Positions 41,177-50,479 of a stretch of DNA of 61,675 nt are shown here, piece after piece; positions within the stretch are counted from its first letter, which is position 1; each line of letters opens with the position of its first letter. The translations under genes and the position numbers were made by a program. Under the pieces are notes generated by a model. The model did no database searches. It worked only from the letters and a program-made list of their open reading frames with translations, and was not told the DNA's origin. This stretch comes from Mucilaginibacter psychrotolerans (lineage in GTDB: Bacteria; Bacteroidota; Bacteroidia; Sphingobacteriales; Sphingobacteriaceae), in contig NZ_SOZE01000033.1 of assembly GCF_004519315.1 (NCBI RefSeq), forward strand, positions 1-61,675, given 5' to 3'.

Positions 41177-44128
41177 TTAATTTACAGGCAGCGTAAAGTA
41201 GAAAGTAGAGCCCTCGCCTTGCTCGCTTTCTACCCAAATCCTGCCATCGTGCCGCTGCACTATCTCGGCGCAAATGTATAAGCCAATGCCAAAACCCGAC
41301 ACGGTTTGCGTGTGCGTGCTTTCTACGCGGTAGTAACGGTCGAATATCTTTTCTATGTCGTTCGGTTTTACGCCCATGCCCTCATCCTTTACGCTTACAC
41401 GCGCCATATTGCCCAAAAGCTCGCAGGCCACTTCTATGCGCCTGCCGCGCGGCGAGTATTTAACGGCGTTGCTTAATAAGTTTGATATTACAGAGCCTAT
41501 CTTGTCGCGGTCGCCGGTTAGGCTGATGGCTTCGGTAGTTGTTACCGATATGCTATGACTAGCAATGGTAAGGTTGGCATCCGCTATCATTTCGTTCACC
41601 AACTCATCCAGCCTGAAGGCGTGCATGTTTAAAAATATCTTGCCCGATTCCAGCCGCGATACGTTCAGAAAGCCGTTTACCATGGCACTCATCTTCTTTA
41701 CCTGCGCGTTCACTTTTTCCAAAGCATTTAGGGTAAAGCCGTCATCGTTGTTGCGCGCCTTGTTGTAAAGCATTTGGGCATAAGCGCTAAGTGAGGTAAG
41801 TGGGGTCTTCAATTCGTGGCTTACCATGCCTATAAAATCGTTCTTGCGCTGCTCGTCTTCCTTTTGTTCGGTAATATCCATCATCAGCCCGGAGAAGTGG
41901 GTCAGTTTACCGCTTTCATTGGGGTATAGCTTGCCAAAGGCGCGTACCCAACGTTTCTTTTGGTTGTCGTGCCCTATAACGGGGTGCTCCATCACGTAAT
42001 CGCCCCCGGTACTTATTACACGTTCCACGGCTTTTAATACGCGCTCCTTATAATCTTCGGGTATAGCCGCCACAACCATATCATAGCTCACATCCTCGTC
42101 GGCACGGTAACCAAATTGTTCTTTTAAACGTGCCGATACGATAAATTCGCGGGTTTCCACATCCAAAAACCAGGTTCCTACATTGGCAGCCTCAATAGCA
42201 AAACGGGTTTGCTCTTCTGCTTTTTGTACCTCTTTACGTGCCTTTACCTGCTCGGTAACAATACTAGCCACCAAAATAATACTGGTTGTTGCACCCTTGC
42301 TGTCTTTAAGGGGGTGGTACACAAAGTTAGAGTACACCTCTTCCGTCTTGCCGCCCTGTTCAATCAATGCCTTTACCTCGTTACCATTATAAGCCACGCC
42401 GCTGGTAAAAACATTATCAAGCAGGTTTAAGAATTGCTGCCCTGCCAGTTCAGGCAAAGCAATGTGCAAAGGCTTGCCTACCACACTGCTATCTTTACCC
42501 CAGGCTTCGAGTGCTTTTTTGTTGGCCGATTCTATCACCATATCGCGCCCGGTAAACAAGGCTATGGCAATGGGCGCATCGGCAAGCATGTAGCGTAGTT
42601 TACCCTCGCTTGTTTCCAGTTCGTTTATAATTCTTTGCAGGTCGTGCTGCGTTTCGTTCAATTCTTCGTTTGTTGCAAAAAGTTCTTCGTTGGTTGCAGC
42701 AAGTTCTTCGTTAGCAGCAGATATCTCCTCATTCAGTACCTGCAATTCGGCTTCATTTTGCTCCAGTTGCTTGCGCGCCTCAACCGCATCGGTAATGTTT
42801 ACTACCGATACCATTATCGATTCTACCTGGCCATCCGCTGCAAAAAGAGGGTCGTAGGAAAAGTTTACGTAAAGGTGCTTGGTTGTTTCGGGGGTTACGA
42901 TATCTACCGCGATCTCGGATATAGCGAGCCTTTTACCCGTGGCGAATACTTCATCCAACATCTTTGGGAATGGCTGATCAATTAGCTCAGGGAAAACGTC
43001 AAGCAATTTTTGCTCTAATACCTGCTCGCTTGTGCGCCCCCAAATATCCAGCATTGAATGGTTAGCTACAGTTATCACCATATCATGCCCTTCTAAAATG
43101 GCCATACTGATCGGCGTACTCATTACCATCGCGCTAAGCCGGTTTTCGCTATGCTTTATACGGTTACCAGCCAGCACCTGGTCGGTAACTTCGGCGGCAA
43201 CTACCATAATGCCCGTGGTTTCGCCTGCCGCATTTTTAAAAGGCTGGTTAATAAAGTTGTAATACCCCTGCTCCGGGTGCCCATTACGGTTAAGCATAAC
43301 GTTGGCCTCCCGCCCTATATAGGGCACGTTTGTGGTATAAACCTCCTGCATTATTTTGATGTAGGGCTGGTCTTTCAGTTCGGGCAGTACATCTTCTAAT
43401 TTCTGGCCTATTACAGAGCGTTCCCTGCCCCACAATTCCAGAAATTTATCGTTCACTACATCCAATACCATATCGTACCCGGCAAATAAACCAATGGCCA
43501 CCGGAGCCTGCAGTATCATATTGCGTAAATTGGCCTCGCTTTCGGCCAGGGCCTTTGTGCGGCGGTCAACGCGGTCTTCCAACTCAGAATTAAGTACCTG
43601 TAGCTTAAATTGCGTCTCGTTAAGTTCTTCGTTGCTGGCGCGCAGCTCCTCTATAGCGTTGTTCAACTCCTCGTTAAGCGCTTGCTCACGCGTGAGTTGC
43701 TGCTGCGTTTTTTTTGCATTTTTTAATACCTGTTGATTAAGGTAGCGCTCGGTCACATCAGTCGCCGTATGCAAAATGGCATAAACATCGCCCTCGCTGT
43801 TTTTCAGTGCACGATAAACAAAATCGAAATAAAACGTACTCATTTTGCCCTTTACGAGTAAATCGGCCGCCGTATCCGACGCTTCGTAAGTAATACCCGT
43901 TTCCCACACATCCTGCAAAAGGCCAATAAATGGCTGGCCTTCAAGTTCGGGAATGGCTAACTGCATAGGCAGACCAATTACTGCCGTGCTTTTGCCCCAA
44001 AAGTTGAGCATGGCATCGTTAGCATATTGGATAATAATATCACGGCTGGTGTAAACGCCGGTAGCATTTGGCGACAGGGCCAAAATATCCAGCAATTCAT
44101 CACTGCTAAACCTGGAGTAATTATTCAT
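41177..44128 (-). CDS. Five-PAS sensor histidine kinase
   Basis: The 983-residue cytoplasmic protein has five PAS-type sensor domains (about 10-130, 200-325, 330-460, 510-640 and 645-755), then HisKA with the phospho-acceptor His771 in MVSHELKTPLT and a HATPase (NLLSNAVKYSPRG, DEGMGV, GFGIGLYI). Heptad-rich linkers (NEELAATNEELFATNEEL) join the PAS domains and repeat the NEEL motif. PAS2-PAS4 look like tandem duplicates (each has PxAIAL and DMVxxxxN segments). There is no transmembrane helix and no response regulator beside it, so its target is unknown. Confidence 0.93.
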   Translation of the reverse strand: MNNYSRFSSDELLDILALSPNATGVYTSRDIIIQYANDAMLNFWGKSTAVIGLPMQLAIPELEGQPFIGLLQDVWETGITYEASDTAADLLVKGKMSTFYFDFVYRALKNSEGDVYAILHTATDVTERYLNQQVLKNAKKTQQQLTREQALNEELNNAIEELRASNEELNETQFKLQVLNSELEDRVDRRTKALAESEANLRNMILQAPVAIGLFAGYDMVLDVVNDKFLELWGRERSVIGQKLEDVLPELKDQPYIKIMQEVYTTNVPYIGREANVMLNRNGHPEQGYYNFINQPFKNAAGETTGIMVVAAEVTDQVLAGNRIKHSENRLSAMVMSTPISMAILEGHDMVITVANHSMLDIWGRTSEQVLEQKLLDVFPELIDQPFPKMLDEVFATGKRLAISEIAVDIVTPETTKHLYVNFSYDPLFAADGQVESIMVSVVNITDAVEARKQLEQNEAELQVLNEEISAANEELAATNEELFATNEELNETQHDLQRIINELETSEGKLRYMLADAPIAIALFTGRDMVIESANKKALEAWGKDSSVVGKPLHIALPELAGQQFLNLLDNVFTSGVAYNGNEVKALIEQGGKTEEVYSNFVYHPLKDSKGATTSIILVASIVTEQVKARKEVQKAEEQTRFAIEAANVGTWFLDVETREFIVSARLKEQFGYRADEDVSYDMVVAAIPEDYKERVLKAVERVISTGGDYVMEHPVIGHDNQKKRWVRAFGKLYPNESGKLTHFSGLMMDITEQKEDEQRKNDFIGMVSHELKTPLTSLSAYAQMLYNKARNNDDGFTLNALEKVNAQVKKMSAMVNGFLNVSRLESGKIFLNMHAFRLDELVNEMIADANLTIASHSISVTTTEAISLTGDRDKIGSVISNLLSNAVKYSPRGRRIEVACELLGNMARVSVKDEGMGVKPNDIEKIFDRYYRVESTHTQTVSGFGIGLYICAEIVQRHDGRIWVESEQGEGSTFYFTLPVN

Positions 44129-44279
44129 TTATAAAGGAGAAACGGTAGGTAAATACGGCCATTACAGGCACAAAAACACATAAAACAACAACACTGTTTA
44201 ACGTATTAAAAAACAGTTTGTTTTATTTAGGGGATAAGGCTGTAAATATAGCACTCTTATATAAAACAAGTGTTGCACC

Positions 44280-44480
44280 TTACGTTTTTTTAGTGGCTTT
44301 CAATTCATCTTTCAGCAGTAAAATAAAGCTTATACAGCCTGCCAGCCCAAAGCCGCCGGATGCCCCCCTGATGATATCGAACCACACCGGATTTTTAGGT
44401 GCCGGAGCCCATAAGATAACCGCAAATAGTGCAACAGAAACCGCCAGCAATAAAATGGTACGCGTAACCTGGTTTTTCAT
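44280..44480 (-). CDS. Small two-helix membrane protein
   Basis: The 66-residue protein has two hydrophobic segments (about 8-25 and 40-58) separated by a short loop, with a charged C terminus KDELKATKKT. It lies 52 bp upstream of the CotH lipoprotein gene on the same strand but belongs to no family I recognise. A plus-strand frame over the same bases is less plausible because it lacks the hydrophobic pattern. Confidence 0.55.
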   Translation of the reverse strand: MKNQVTRTILLLAVSVALFAVILWAPAPKNPVWFDIIRGASGGFGLAGCISFILLLKDELKATKKT

Positions 44481-44532
44481 TGGCTAAAGATATTGAATTT
44501 TCTCCAACAGCTAAACCAGGCACCCCGGACGA

Positions 44533-46053
44533 CTATTTGATATTGGCGTCCATCCACGCTATTCGTTTCTGGAACCAGTTTTTCACATAAGCTACCTCAG
44601 CTTTGTAGCTGCCCAATACCACAGGGTTTGGCCATACATAAATATTGAGGATATTCCATTTGGTGAAGTTGCGTTTCTGCGATTCGTCGAGGTAGGCCGC
44701 ATTCTTATCCATGGCAGCAAGCATCTCGGGCAGGCCTGTTGTTTTAAGTACATCCCATTTGGCTTTTACTTTGGCAGCAAATGCGGGGTCTTGCATAAGT
44801 CGGCCTATCCAAACGCCATCGTGCACCCACCAGCCTTCGGGCTTGGTAGCATCGCTGTAATCAACGTTACCTGCTCCCAGGTCAAAATCCCAGGCGGGGC
44901 CCATACCTAATTTGCCGCCCCTGTCTTTATAATAAAACATGCTGGCAAAGTTGGCGGCATCCTGATTCTTGAAAACCTCGTTCACCAAAAACCAGCTAAT
45001 GAATGAGTCGGAGTTGATGTACTTGGCATAACCGGTTGCCGGATCGGCAAAGTTGGCCGAGAATATAGCATCCTCGGTTTGCTGCAGGTAGTTTTGGATG
45101 TAGTTCAACTGGCCGGTATTCGGTGCTTCGGGCGAGCGCAGGTTCATGGGCAGGCCTTTGGTGGTATTGAAATGCACTATCTCGCCATTACGCTGGTCAA
45201 GCTCTATCAAATAGCCCCCGGTAATGGCGGTGGCGCTTACGTCGCCGGCCTTAAGTTCCGGTATATTTACGCGGGCTGCGTTTATTTCTACCTGTTCGGT
45301 AAGGGTATAGTTGCCCAGGTATTCGCCATTCATAAAAACCTCTACAAATATGCCATGAGGGGCATAATCAGATCCCGCCGACTGTGCTAAGCCAAAGGCC
45401 AGGCTATTGCGCATCAAGGTTTTATCGGCATAGTTAGCCAGCAGCACCCAATTTTTGGCGCTTGCCAGGCCCAGCAATTTATTCTTGTTGGTGAACTTAA
45501 GACGATAGGGCTTTTTGGGCATGCCCCAGGTAGAGTTACCACGGCCCTTTATCTGCATTTCGATGGTCTTCACGTCCTGATCGTACAAGCCCATGGTATT
45601 GATATTAAGCGTACCGGTAACGTAATCGTCTTTAGAAACCACAGGCGCAGCGGTAGTAATATTGAACACCGGCAAGCCTGTAAAATTGGCAATGGTTACG
45701 GTGTATGTTTTCACCGTACCGCCGGTGGTTACTGAATAAACAACAGGCTTAGAGAAATCGTTGCTGGTAACGCCGCTGGTTTGCACCACATCGCCCACCT
45801 TAACAACGGCGCCGTTTTTGGTTACGAAACCGGCCACCAGGTTCATATCTGTTTCCGGCTCGCCAGTACCGCCTTTAAACGTATCACCATCCTTGGTAAG
45901 CAAAACGTCGGTATTTATTTTACCGGCATTGCTCTTAGCTTCCACAAAAATATTGAAATCGGGTGTGGTATCCGGCGGGTCAACTTTTGGTGCGTCTTTT
46001 TTACAACTCGCCATAAACAGGACAATGCACAAACAGGTAAAGGCTCTTCTCAT
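44533..46053 (-). CDS. CotH-kinase family lipoprotein
   Basis: The start is set at MRRAFTCLCIVLFMASC, giving a lipobox (FMASC) and 506 residues; longer in-frame forms add no signal. The CotH domain is shown by GRGNSTWGMPKKPYRLKF and WDFDLGAGN, the kinase motifs of spore-coat protein CotH homologues. An N-terminal region (about 30-130) resembles a DUF5018/Ig-like domain. CotH family members phosphorylate Ser/Thr; in Bacteroidota such lipoproteins face the periplasm or cell surface. The substrate is unknown. Confidence 0.85.
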   Translation of the reverse strand: MRRAFTCLCIVLFMASCKKDAPKVDPPDTTPDFNIFVEAKSNAGKINTDVLLTKDGDTFKGGTGEPETDMNLVAGFVTKNGAVVKVGDVVQTSGVTSNDFSKPVVYSVTTGGTVKTYTVTIANFTGLPVFNITTAAPVVSKDDYVTGTLNINTMGLYDQDVKTIEMQIKGRGNSTWGMPKKPYRLKFTNKNKLLGLASAKNWVLLANYADKTLMRNSLAFGLAQSAGSDYAPHGIFVEVFMNGEYLGNYTLTEQVEINAARVNIPELKAGDVSATAITGGYLIELDQRNGEIVHFNTTKGLPMNLRSPEAPNTGQLNYIQNYLQQTEDAIFSANFADPATGYAKYINSDSFISWFLVNEVFKNQDAANFASMFYYKDRGGKLGMGPAWDFDLGAGNVDYSDATKPEGWWVHDGVWIGRLMQDPAFAAKVKAKWDVLKTTGLPEMLAAMDKNAAYLDESQKRNFTKWNILNIYVWPNPVVLGSYKAEVAYVKNWFQKRIAWMDANIK

Positions 46054-46226
46054 AAAGTAATAGGTTGCATAAAAAAGCGGGCACAAGGCATCAACAGCTG
46101 GCCAACACCAGCTAGTTTAGTTAATGATTTGCTTATAATTTGGTAATATAATTGGCTCCTAATTTATGATATTTTATTGAAAATTAAACAGATGCTAAAA
46201 CCTCAAATTGGCTAATATTGTAGTCT

Positions 46227-47003
46227 ATGGATTTAAAACTGCACAACAAAGTGGCCCTGGTATTTGCCGCCAGCAAAGGCCTGGGCAAAGCAATAGCAAC
46301 AGCCCTTTCTGCCGAAGGTGCAACGGTAGTAATAGGATCGCGCGATGCGGAAGAGCTAAATAAAACCGCCAGCGAAATTGATGCGCTTACGGGCAATAAG
46401 GTGGTGGCAATAAGTGTTGATTTATCGAAATCCGAAGAGGTAGCTGCATTTATAGCGCAAACCGCAACTCAATTCGGGCGGATAGATATCTTAGTAAACA
46501 ATGCCGGTGGCCCGCCGTTCGATAAATTTGAGAACATCAGCGAAGAACAATGGTTGCAGGCCTTTAACCTTAACCTGATGAGCGTAGCGCGCGCAAGCAA
46601 ATTGGTGCTGCCTTATATGCAGCAAACGGGTAGCGGGCGCATCATCAACATCATCAGCGGCTCGGTAAAGGCGGTGCTGGCAGGCTCGGTGCTTTCTACC
46701 GCTATGCGCATGGGTGTGGTTGGCCTGGCCAAAATGATGGCCGACGAGTTTGGCCCCTACAATATCACCGTAAATAATGTGGCACCCGGCCTCATCCTTA
46801 CCGACCGGATAAAACACACCCTCCCCAAAGGCGTAGATACCGAAGAGGCCATAAAAGAAAAAGCCAAAAGTATCCCCTTGGGCCGTATAGGCGATCCGGC
46901 AGAGCTGGCGGTGCTGGTAGCTTTTCTCTCATCGGAACTAGCAAGCTACATTAGCGGGCAAACCATACAGGTAGATGGCGGCGCAAGCCGGGCGATATAT
47001 TAA
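46227..47003 (+). CDS. SDR-family oxidoreductase lacking Tyr-x3-Lys
   Basis: The 258-residue protein has a classical SDR Rossmann start (VFAASKGLGKAIA, with AASKGLG instead of TGxxxGxG) and NNAGG, and a Ser near 144 (IISGS). The active-site YxxxK is replaced by Ser157-xxx-Arg161 (LSTAMRMGV). This LSxxxR form is a recognisable atypical SDR subgroup of uncertain activity; the proton-relay Tyr and Lys are absent. A TAATATTG box lies upstream. It is followed by trmB. Confidence 0.85.
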   Translation: MDLKLHNKVALVFAASKGLGKAIATALSAEGATVVIGSRDAEELNKTASEIDALTGNKVVAISVDLSKSEEVAAFIAQTATQFGRIDILVNNAGGPPFDKFENISEEQWLQAFNLNLMSVARASKLVLPYMQQTGSGRIINIISGSVKAVLAGSVLSTAMRMGVVGLAKMMADEFGPYNITVNNVAPGLILTDRIKHTLPKGVDTEEAIKEKAKSIPLGRIGDPAELAVLVAFLSSELASYISGQTIQVDGGASRAIY

Positions 47004-47066
47004 CCCGGGGTTTGCCGATTGGCTGCCATCAACCAACATCATTAATTTTGTTATTTTTGCCTTTTT

Positions 47067-47714
47067 ATGGGAAAAGATAAGATAAGGCGTTTTGCCGAGA
47101 TAGAAACCTTCGAAAATGTTTTGCAGCTGGATGCCGGCAAGCCCTACAAAGGGAATTGGGCAAACGGGTTTTTCAAAAATGACAACCCCGTAGTGCTGGA
47201 GCTTGCTTGCGGCAAAGGCGAATACACAGTGAACCTGGCGACTATGTTCCCGGGCAAAAACTTTATCGGCATTGATTATAAAGGCAACCGCATTTGGCGC
47301 GGCGCAAAAACCGCACTGGAGGATGGCGTGCATAATGTTGCCTTTTTGCGAATACAGATAGAGAACCTTACCGATTATTTTGGCCCCGGCGAGGTTGACG
47401 AGATATGGATTACCTTTCCCGACCCGCAGCCTCAACTAAGCCGCGAGAAAAAACGCCTCACGTCACCGCGTTTTTTAGATAAATATCGTGTATTGTTAAA
47501 ACCAGGTGGCTATGTAAATTTGAAGACCGACAACGATGGATTGCACGCATACACGGCGGAAAAAATTTTAGAGCTGACCCTGCCGCTACATGCCAAAACG
47601 GAGGATCTATACCACTCGGAATTTGCCGACGAGGTATTATCCATCAAAACTTATTACGAGAAAAAGTACCTGCAGCACAACAAAAACATCAACTACCTTA
47701 AGTTTTCGTTTTAA
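47067..47714 (+). CDS. trmB: tRNA (guanosine(46)-N(7))-methyltransferase TrmB
   Basis: The 215-residue enzyme has the TrmB SAM fold with VLELACGKGEYT (motif I), FIGIDYKGNRIWRGA, and WITFPDPQPQLSREKKRL, the Bacteroidota form of the FPDPWP motif. It methylates N7 of G46 in tRNA variable loops. A TATTTTTG promoter box lies seven bases before the start (47052-47059). It is followed after five bases by the alkyltransferase-like gene, so they are co-transcribed. Confidence 0.94.
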   Translation: MGKDKIRRFAEIETFENVLQLDAGKPYKGNWANGFFKNDNPVVLELACGKGEYTVNLATMFPGKNFIGIDYKGNRIWRGAKTALEDGVHNVAFLRIQIENLTDYFGPGEVDEIWITFPDPQPQLSREKKRLTSPRFLDKYRVLLKPGGYVNLKTDNDGLHAYTAEKILELTLPLHAKTEDLYHSEFADEVLSIKTYYEKKYLQHNKNINYLKFSF

Positions 47715-47719
47715 AGCCA

Positions 47720-48052
47720 ATGGCCGATTATAATTTTTACGATAACGTGTACGATGTAGTACGGCTGATACCTAAAGGCAGAGTGACCTCCTATGGGGCC
47801 ATCGCAGCTTACCTGGGGTCGAAGCAATCATCGCGCGTTGTTGGTTACGCCATGATGGCCGCGGGTACGGCTAACCCGCCCATTCCTGCGCACCGTGTAG
47901 TAAACCGGCAAGGCTTACTTACCGGGAAATTCCATTTTGGAGGCGATACAATGGAGCAGCTGCTGGCCAGCGAGGGCGTTGAGGTAATTGACGATAAAGT
48001 ACAGCATTTTAAAGTGCTGTATTGGGATCCCGCAATCGAGCTGACGCTCTGA
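47720..48052 (+). CDS. Alkyltransferase-like protein (ATL)
   Basis: The 110-residue protein is homologous to the C-terminal domain of O6-alkylguanine-DNA alkyltransferases: IPKGRVTSYGAIAAYLG (HTH) and PIPAHRVVNRQG, where the catalytic PCHRV cysteine is Ala57 (PAHRV). Such ATL proteins bind O6-alkylguanine without removing it and direct the lesion to nucleotide excision repair. It is co-transcribed with trmB. The final codons overlap a convergent gene by 44 bp. Confidence 0.92.
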   Translation: MADYNFYDNVYDVVRLIPKGRVTSYGAIAAYLGSKQSSRVVGYAMMAAGTANPPIPAHRVVNRQGLLTGKFHFGGDTMEQLLASEGVEVIDDKVQHFKVLYWDPAIELTL

Positions 48053-48413
48053 GCTTACGAAAATCGGGCTTAATGTAGCTGTAATCGGTAACCAGGGAAA
48101 GCACCAGCAGCAAAACCCCATAAGTCATTAAAAAGGGTTTGGCGCGGTCATCATACTGCAACAAGGTATAGCAAAGCACAATAAGCAAAACACCTAACGC
48201 CACCTCAATAATACCATGCACGCGCATAGAGAAAAATCTGAAAATCCCAGCTGTATTATCCGTACAAATGGTTAATACCAAATGCGCAATACCCATTCCA
48301 TAAGCGATACGGGAAAGATCTCCGGGCAACACGAACAATGTTGGTGCCGACCATAAGAATATGACGATCAGGTAATCGGCAACGCCATGCATAGCGGGTG
48401 TGAGTATCTTCAT
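48009..48413 (-). CDS. SPW/DoxX-like small membrane protein
   Basis: The 134-residue protein has four hydrophobic segments and begins MKILTPAMHGVADYLIVI; similar proteins are annotated SPW-repeat or hypothetical. Its 3' end overlaps the 3' end of the alkyltransferase-like gene by 44 bp, both genes reading the same bases in opposite directions. The function is unknown. Confidence 0.7.
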   Translation of the reverse strand: MKILTPAMHGVADYLIVIFLWSAPTLFVLPGDLSRIAYGMGIAHLVLTICTDNTAGIFRFFSMRVHGIIEVALGVLLIVLCYTLLQYDDRAKPFLMTYGVLLLVLSLVTDYSYIKPDFRKLRASARLRDPNTAL

Positions 48414-48484
48414 AGCTCAACATCAAGCAAAAAACGGCCCAAAGACTGCTAATTTAACTGTAAAATCGACAACTATGGGGTGTA

Positions 48485-48847
48485 TTACATTATTTGCAGC
48501 AACTCCATGCGGTTGCCAAAGGGATCAATAAAAGCAAAGCGCGATCGGCCAGGTATTACCGGCTCTTCCACAAGCTCTACACCATTCGCTTCCAGGTGCT
48601 GCCTTGCAGCCTCAATACCTGCAACCTCCATCGCTACATGTCTGATGGTTCGCGGCAAAGCAGGCTCTACACCGATATGTAGTTGCAAGTCGCCGATATT
48701 GAACCAATACCCTGCGGACGAGAAAAGATGATCTGGCCGGTAAATCAGCTCCAGTCCTATTACATCGCTATAGAATAACCGCGCCTCCTCCAGCCTTTCA
48801 GGCGGTACACAAACGTGAAAATGGTCCAGTCGTTTAAAAGTTATCAT
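48485..48847 (-). CDS. VOC-family metalloprotein (glyoxalase-like)
   Basis: The 120-residue protein has one VOC fold with FKRLDHFHVCVPPERLEEA (first metal His), GLELIYRP, and a terminal DPFGNRMELLQ (Glu). It resembles fosfomycin-resistance/bleomycin-type dioxygenases, but the reaction is unknown. It overlaps the next VOC gene by four bases in an ATGA, so the two are translationally coupled. Confidence 0.85.
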   Translation of the reverse strand: MITFKRLDHFHVCVPPERLEEARLFYSDVIGLELIYRPDHLFSSAGYWFNIGDLQLHIGVEPALPRTIRHVAMEVAGIEAARQHLEANGVELVEEPVIPGRSRFAFIDPFGNRMELLQIM

Positions 48848-49227
48848 TCTGCTTCGTCTTCAGCAAAGGTTAAAACGTAATCATTGTTATCGCATATTGA
48901 AAACTCCGTTGCGCCATAAAAGGTCTTCTCCAGGCCTTTAAGCACGGTAACTTTATCTTTTATATCCTCAAAAAAAGCACGGATACCGCTTAGCTTAATG
49001 TACAGCAGCAGAGAGCCCCCGTTGGTACGTTTTATTTCGGGCAATTCTTCGCCAAGACTTTCCATCGTTTGGAACATCATGGTTACGTTGCCTTTAATCA
49101 TCATGGCCCAAACAAAATCCGGACCGGTTTCGGGCACGCTCATAGCCAGGTCGAAACCCAGGATGGTGTAAAATTCGATGGTTTTATTAATATCGGCAAC
49201 GAAGATATTGGGGGATAAGCTTTCCAT
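48844..49227 (-). CDS. VOC-family protein (glyoxalase-like)
   Basis: The 127-residue protein begins MESLSPNIFVADINKTIEFY, the VOC start, with EFSICDNNDYVLTFAE at its end. The first metal ligand position has Asn rather than His, and metal binding is uncertain. It is the upstream partner of the other VOC gene; paired VOC proteins may form a heterodimer. Confidence 0.83.
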   Translation of the reverse strand: MESLSPNIFVADINKTIEFYTILGFDLAMSVPETGPDFVWAMMIKGNVTMMFQTMESLGEELPEIKRTNGGSLLLYIKLSGIRAFFEDIKDKVTVLKGLEKTFYGATEFSICDNNDYVLTFAEDEAE

Positions 49228-49340
49228 AGGTATTTTAATAAATGCGTAAAATTACGGTTGATGACGCTGATAAAGGTAAAACATTTATAACTTTAATGCT
49301 AAATAAAATAGCAAATAATTAAAGTAACAATGCTCAAGTT

Positions 49341-49697
49341 ATGGGACAACTAATAAACGATTTTGAAGCCTATCGTACCAAAATGAACGATAGGATAATG
49401 GAGACCGCCAACACCAATATCAAGCGATTCTTCGCCCTCGATACCACCACTTATGCCGATGGCGCATTAGATGTTAAAACCAAAGAAATGCTTGGCCTGG
49501 TAGCCAGTATGGTATTACGTTGCGACGATTGCATTAAATACCACTTGGGCAAATGCCACGAAGCCGGTGTACAGCACGACGAAATGAATGAAGTGTTTAT
49601 GATAGCAAACTTGGTGGGAGGCTCGATAGTTATCCCGCATTACCGCAGGGCGGTGGAGTATTGGGATGAGTTGAATTCGGTGGGCGGTTTTCAGTAA
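49341..49697 (+). CDS. Carboxymuconolactone decarboxylase (AhpD-like) protein
   Basis: The 118-residue protein has RCDDCIKYHLGKCHEAG, the CxxC-x3-H signature of AhpD-like CMD proteins, and VGGSIVIPHYRRAVEYW. Such proteins are small thiol-redox peroxidase-like enzymes. It is monocistronic, divergent from the VOC pair by 113 bp. Confidence 0.9.
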   Translation: MGQLINDFEAYRTKMNDRIMETANTNIKRFFALDTTTYADGALDVKTKEMLGLVASMVLRCDDCIKYHLGKCHEAGVQHDEMNEVFMIANLVGGSIVIPHYRRAVEYWDELNSVGGFQ

Positions 49698-49753
49698 GCT
49701 TTTGCTTTGGTTTGCTGACAATTAATTTGGTAGATTTATAGACCGAACCTAAC

Positions 49754-50371
49754 ATGATGCAAAAACGCAGCCGGCATATCTATTTACCCCTAGACCTGGC
49801 AGCGGTATGCTCAGTTGGATTCTTGCTTTTGCTACTATACCTTTCCATGGCACGTCCAAATTACCCCGAACCTGTTAATATCAATATGCCAGCGTCATCC
49901 GGCTTATATTGCGATATTGATGGTTTTGCGGAAGGGTTAATATTGATTGGCCAGGGAAGGGTAATGTTAACTTTAGACAAGGAGCTTCGCAGGCAAACTT
50001 TAATAAATATGGCCGAAAAGCATGCTATGCAATTTTCGCCTGTGGAAATGGCAGCTTTTGAAAATATGGAGGTAATAGGTATGCCTTTATCGCAGCTAAA
50101 ATCATACTTAGCCAGTTATAAAATAGAGAGCGAAGCATATTACCATCAATTAGGTATTAAAATAAGTATCGAAGAAAATGAGTTGGGCGAGTGGATACAA
50201 TCTGCAAAACAAGCTCGCAATTCCAACACAGGGTACCCTTTAAGAATTGCTTTGAAAGCCGACCGATATACCGACTATCCGCTAATTAAAAGGGTATTTG
50301 ATGTTTTGCAGGATAAGCACATCAATAAATTCAGGTTGATTACCGAAACAAAGTCATTAAATCAGGATTAG
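49754..50371 (+). CDS. ExbD/TolR-like protein without ExbB partner
   Basis: The 205-residue protein has one N-terminal membrane helix (DLAAVCSVGFLLLLLYL) and ends with the ExbD/TolR periplasmic signature (ALKADRYTDYPLIKRVFDVL). ExbD acts with ExbB and a TonB to power outer-membrane transport, but no exbB or tonB is in the window. The middle (about 60-130) is atypical for ExbD. Confidence 0.77.
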   Translation: MMQKRSRHIYLPLDLAAVCSVGFLLLLLYLSMARPNYPEPVNINMPASSGLYCDIDGFAEGLILIGQGRVMLTLDKELRRQTLINMAEKHAMQFSPVEMAAFENMEVIGMPLSQLKSYLASYKIESEAYYHQLGIKISIEENELGEWIQSAKQARNSNTGYPLRIALKADRYTDYPLIKRVFDVLQDKHINKFRLITETKSLNQD

Positions 50372-50479
50372 TCACATCAACTCAAATCAGTTAAGCTGAG
50401 AATCTTCATTACACCCGATATCAAAATCTAAAATTATTAGCAAAGTATATTTTTATTGCTAATTTAGCCTGCATAACAT

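Noticed and set aside
44218..44487. 89-codon plus-strand frame
   Set aside because: The opposite strand carries a more convincing small membrane protein over the same bases.
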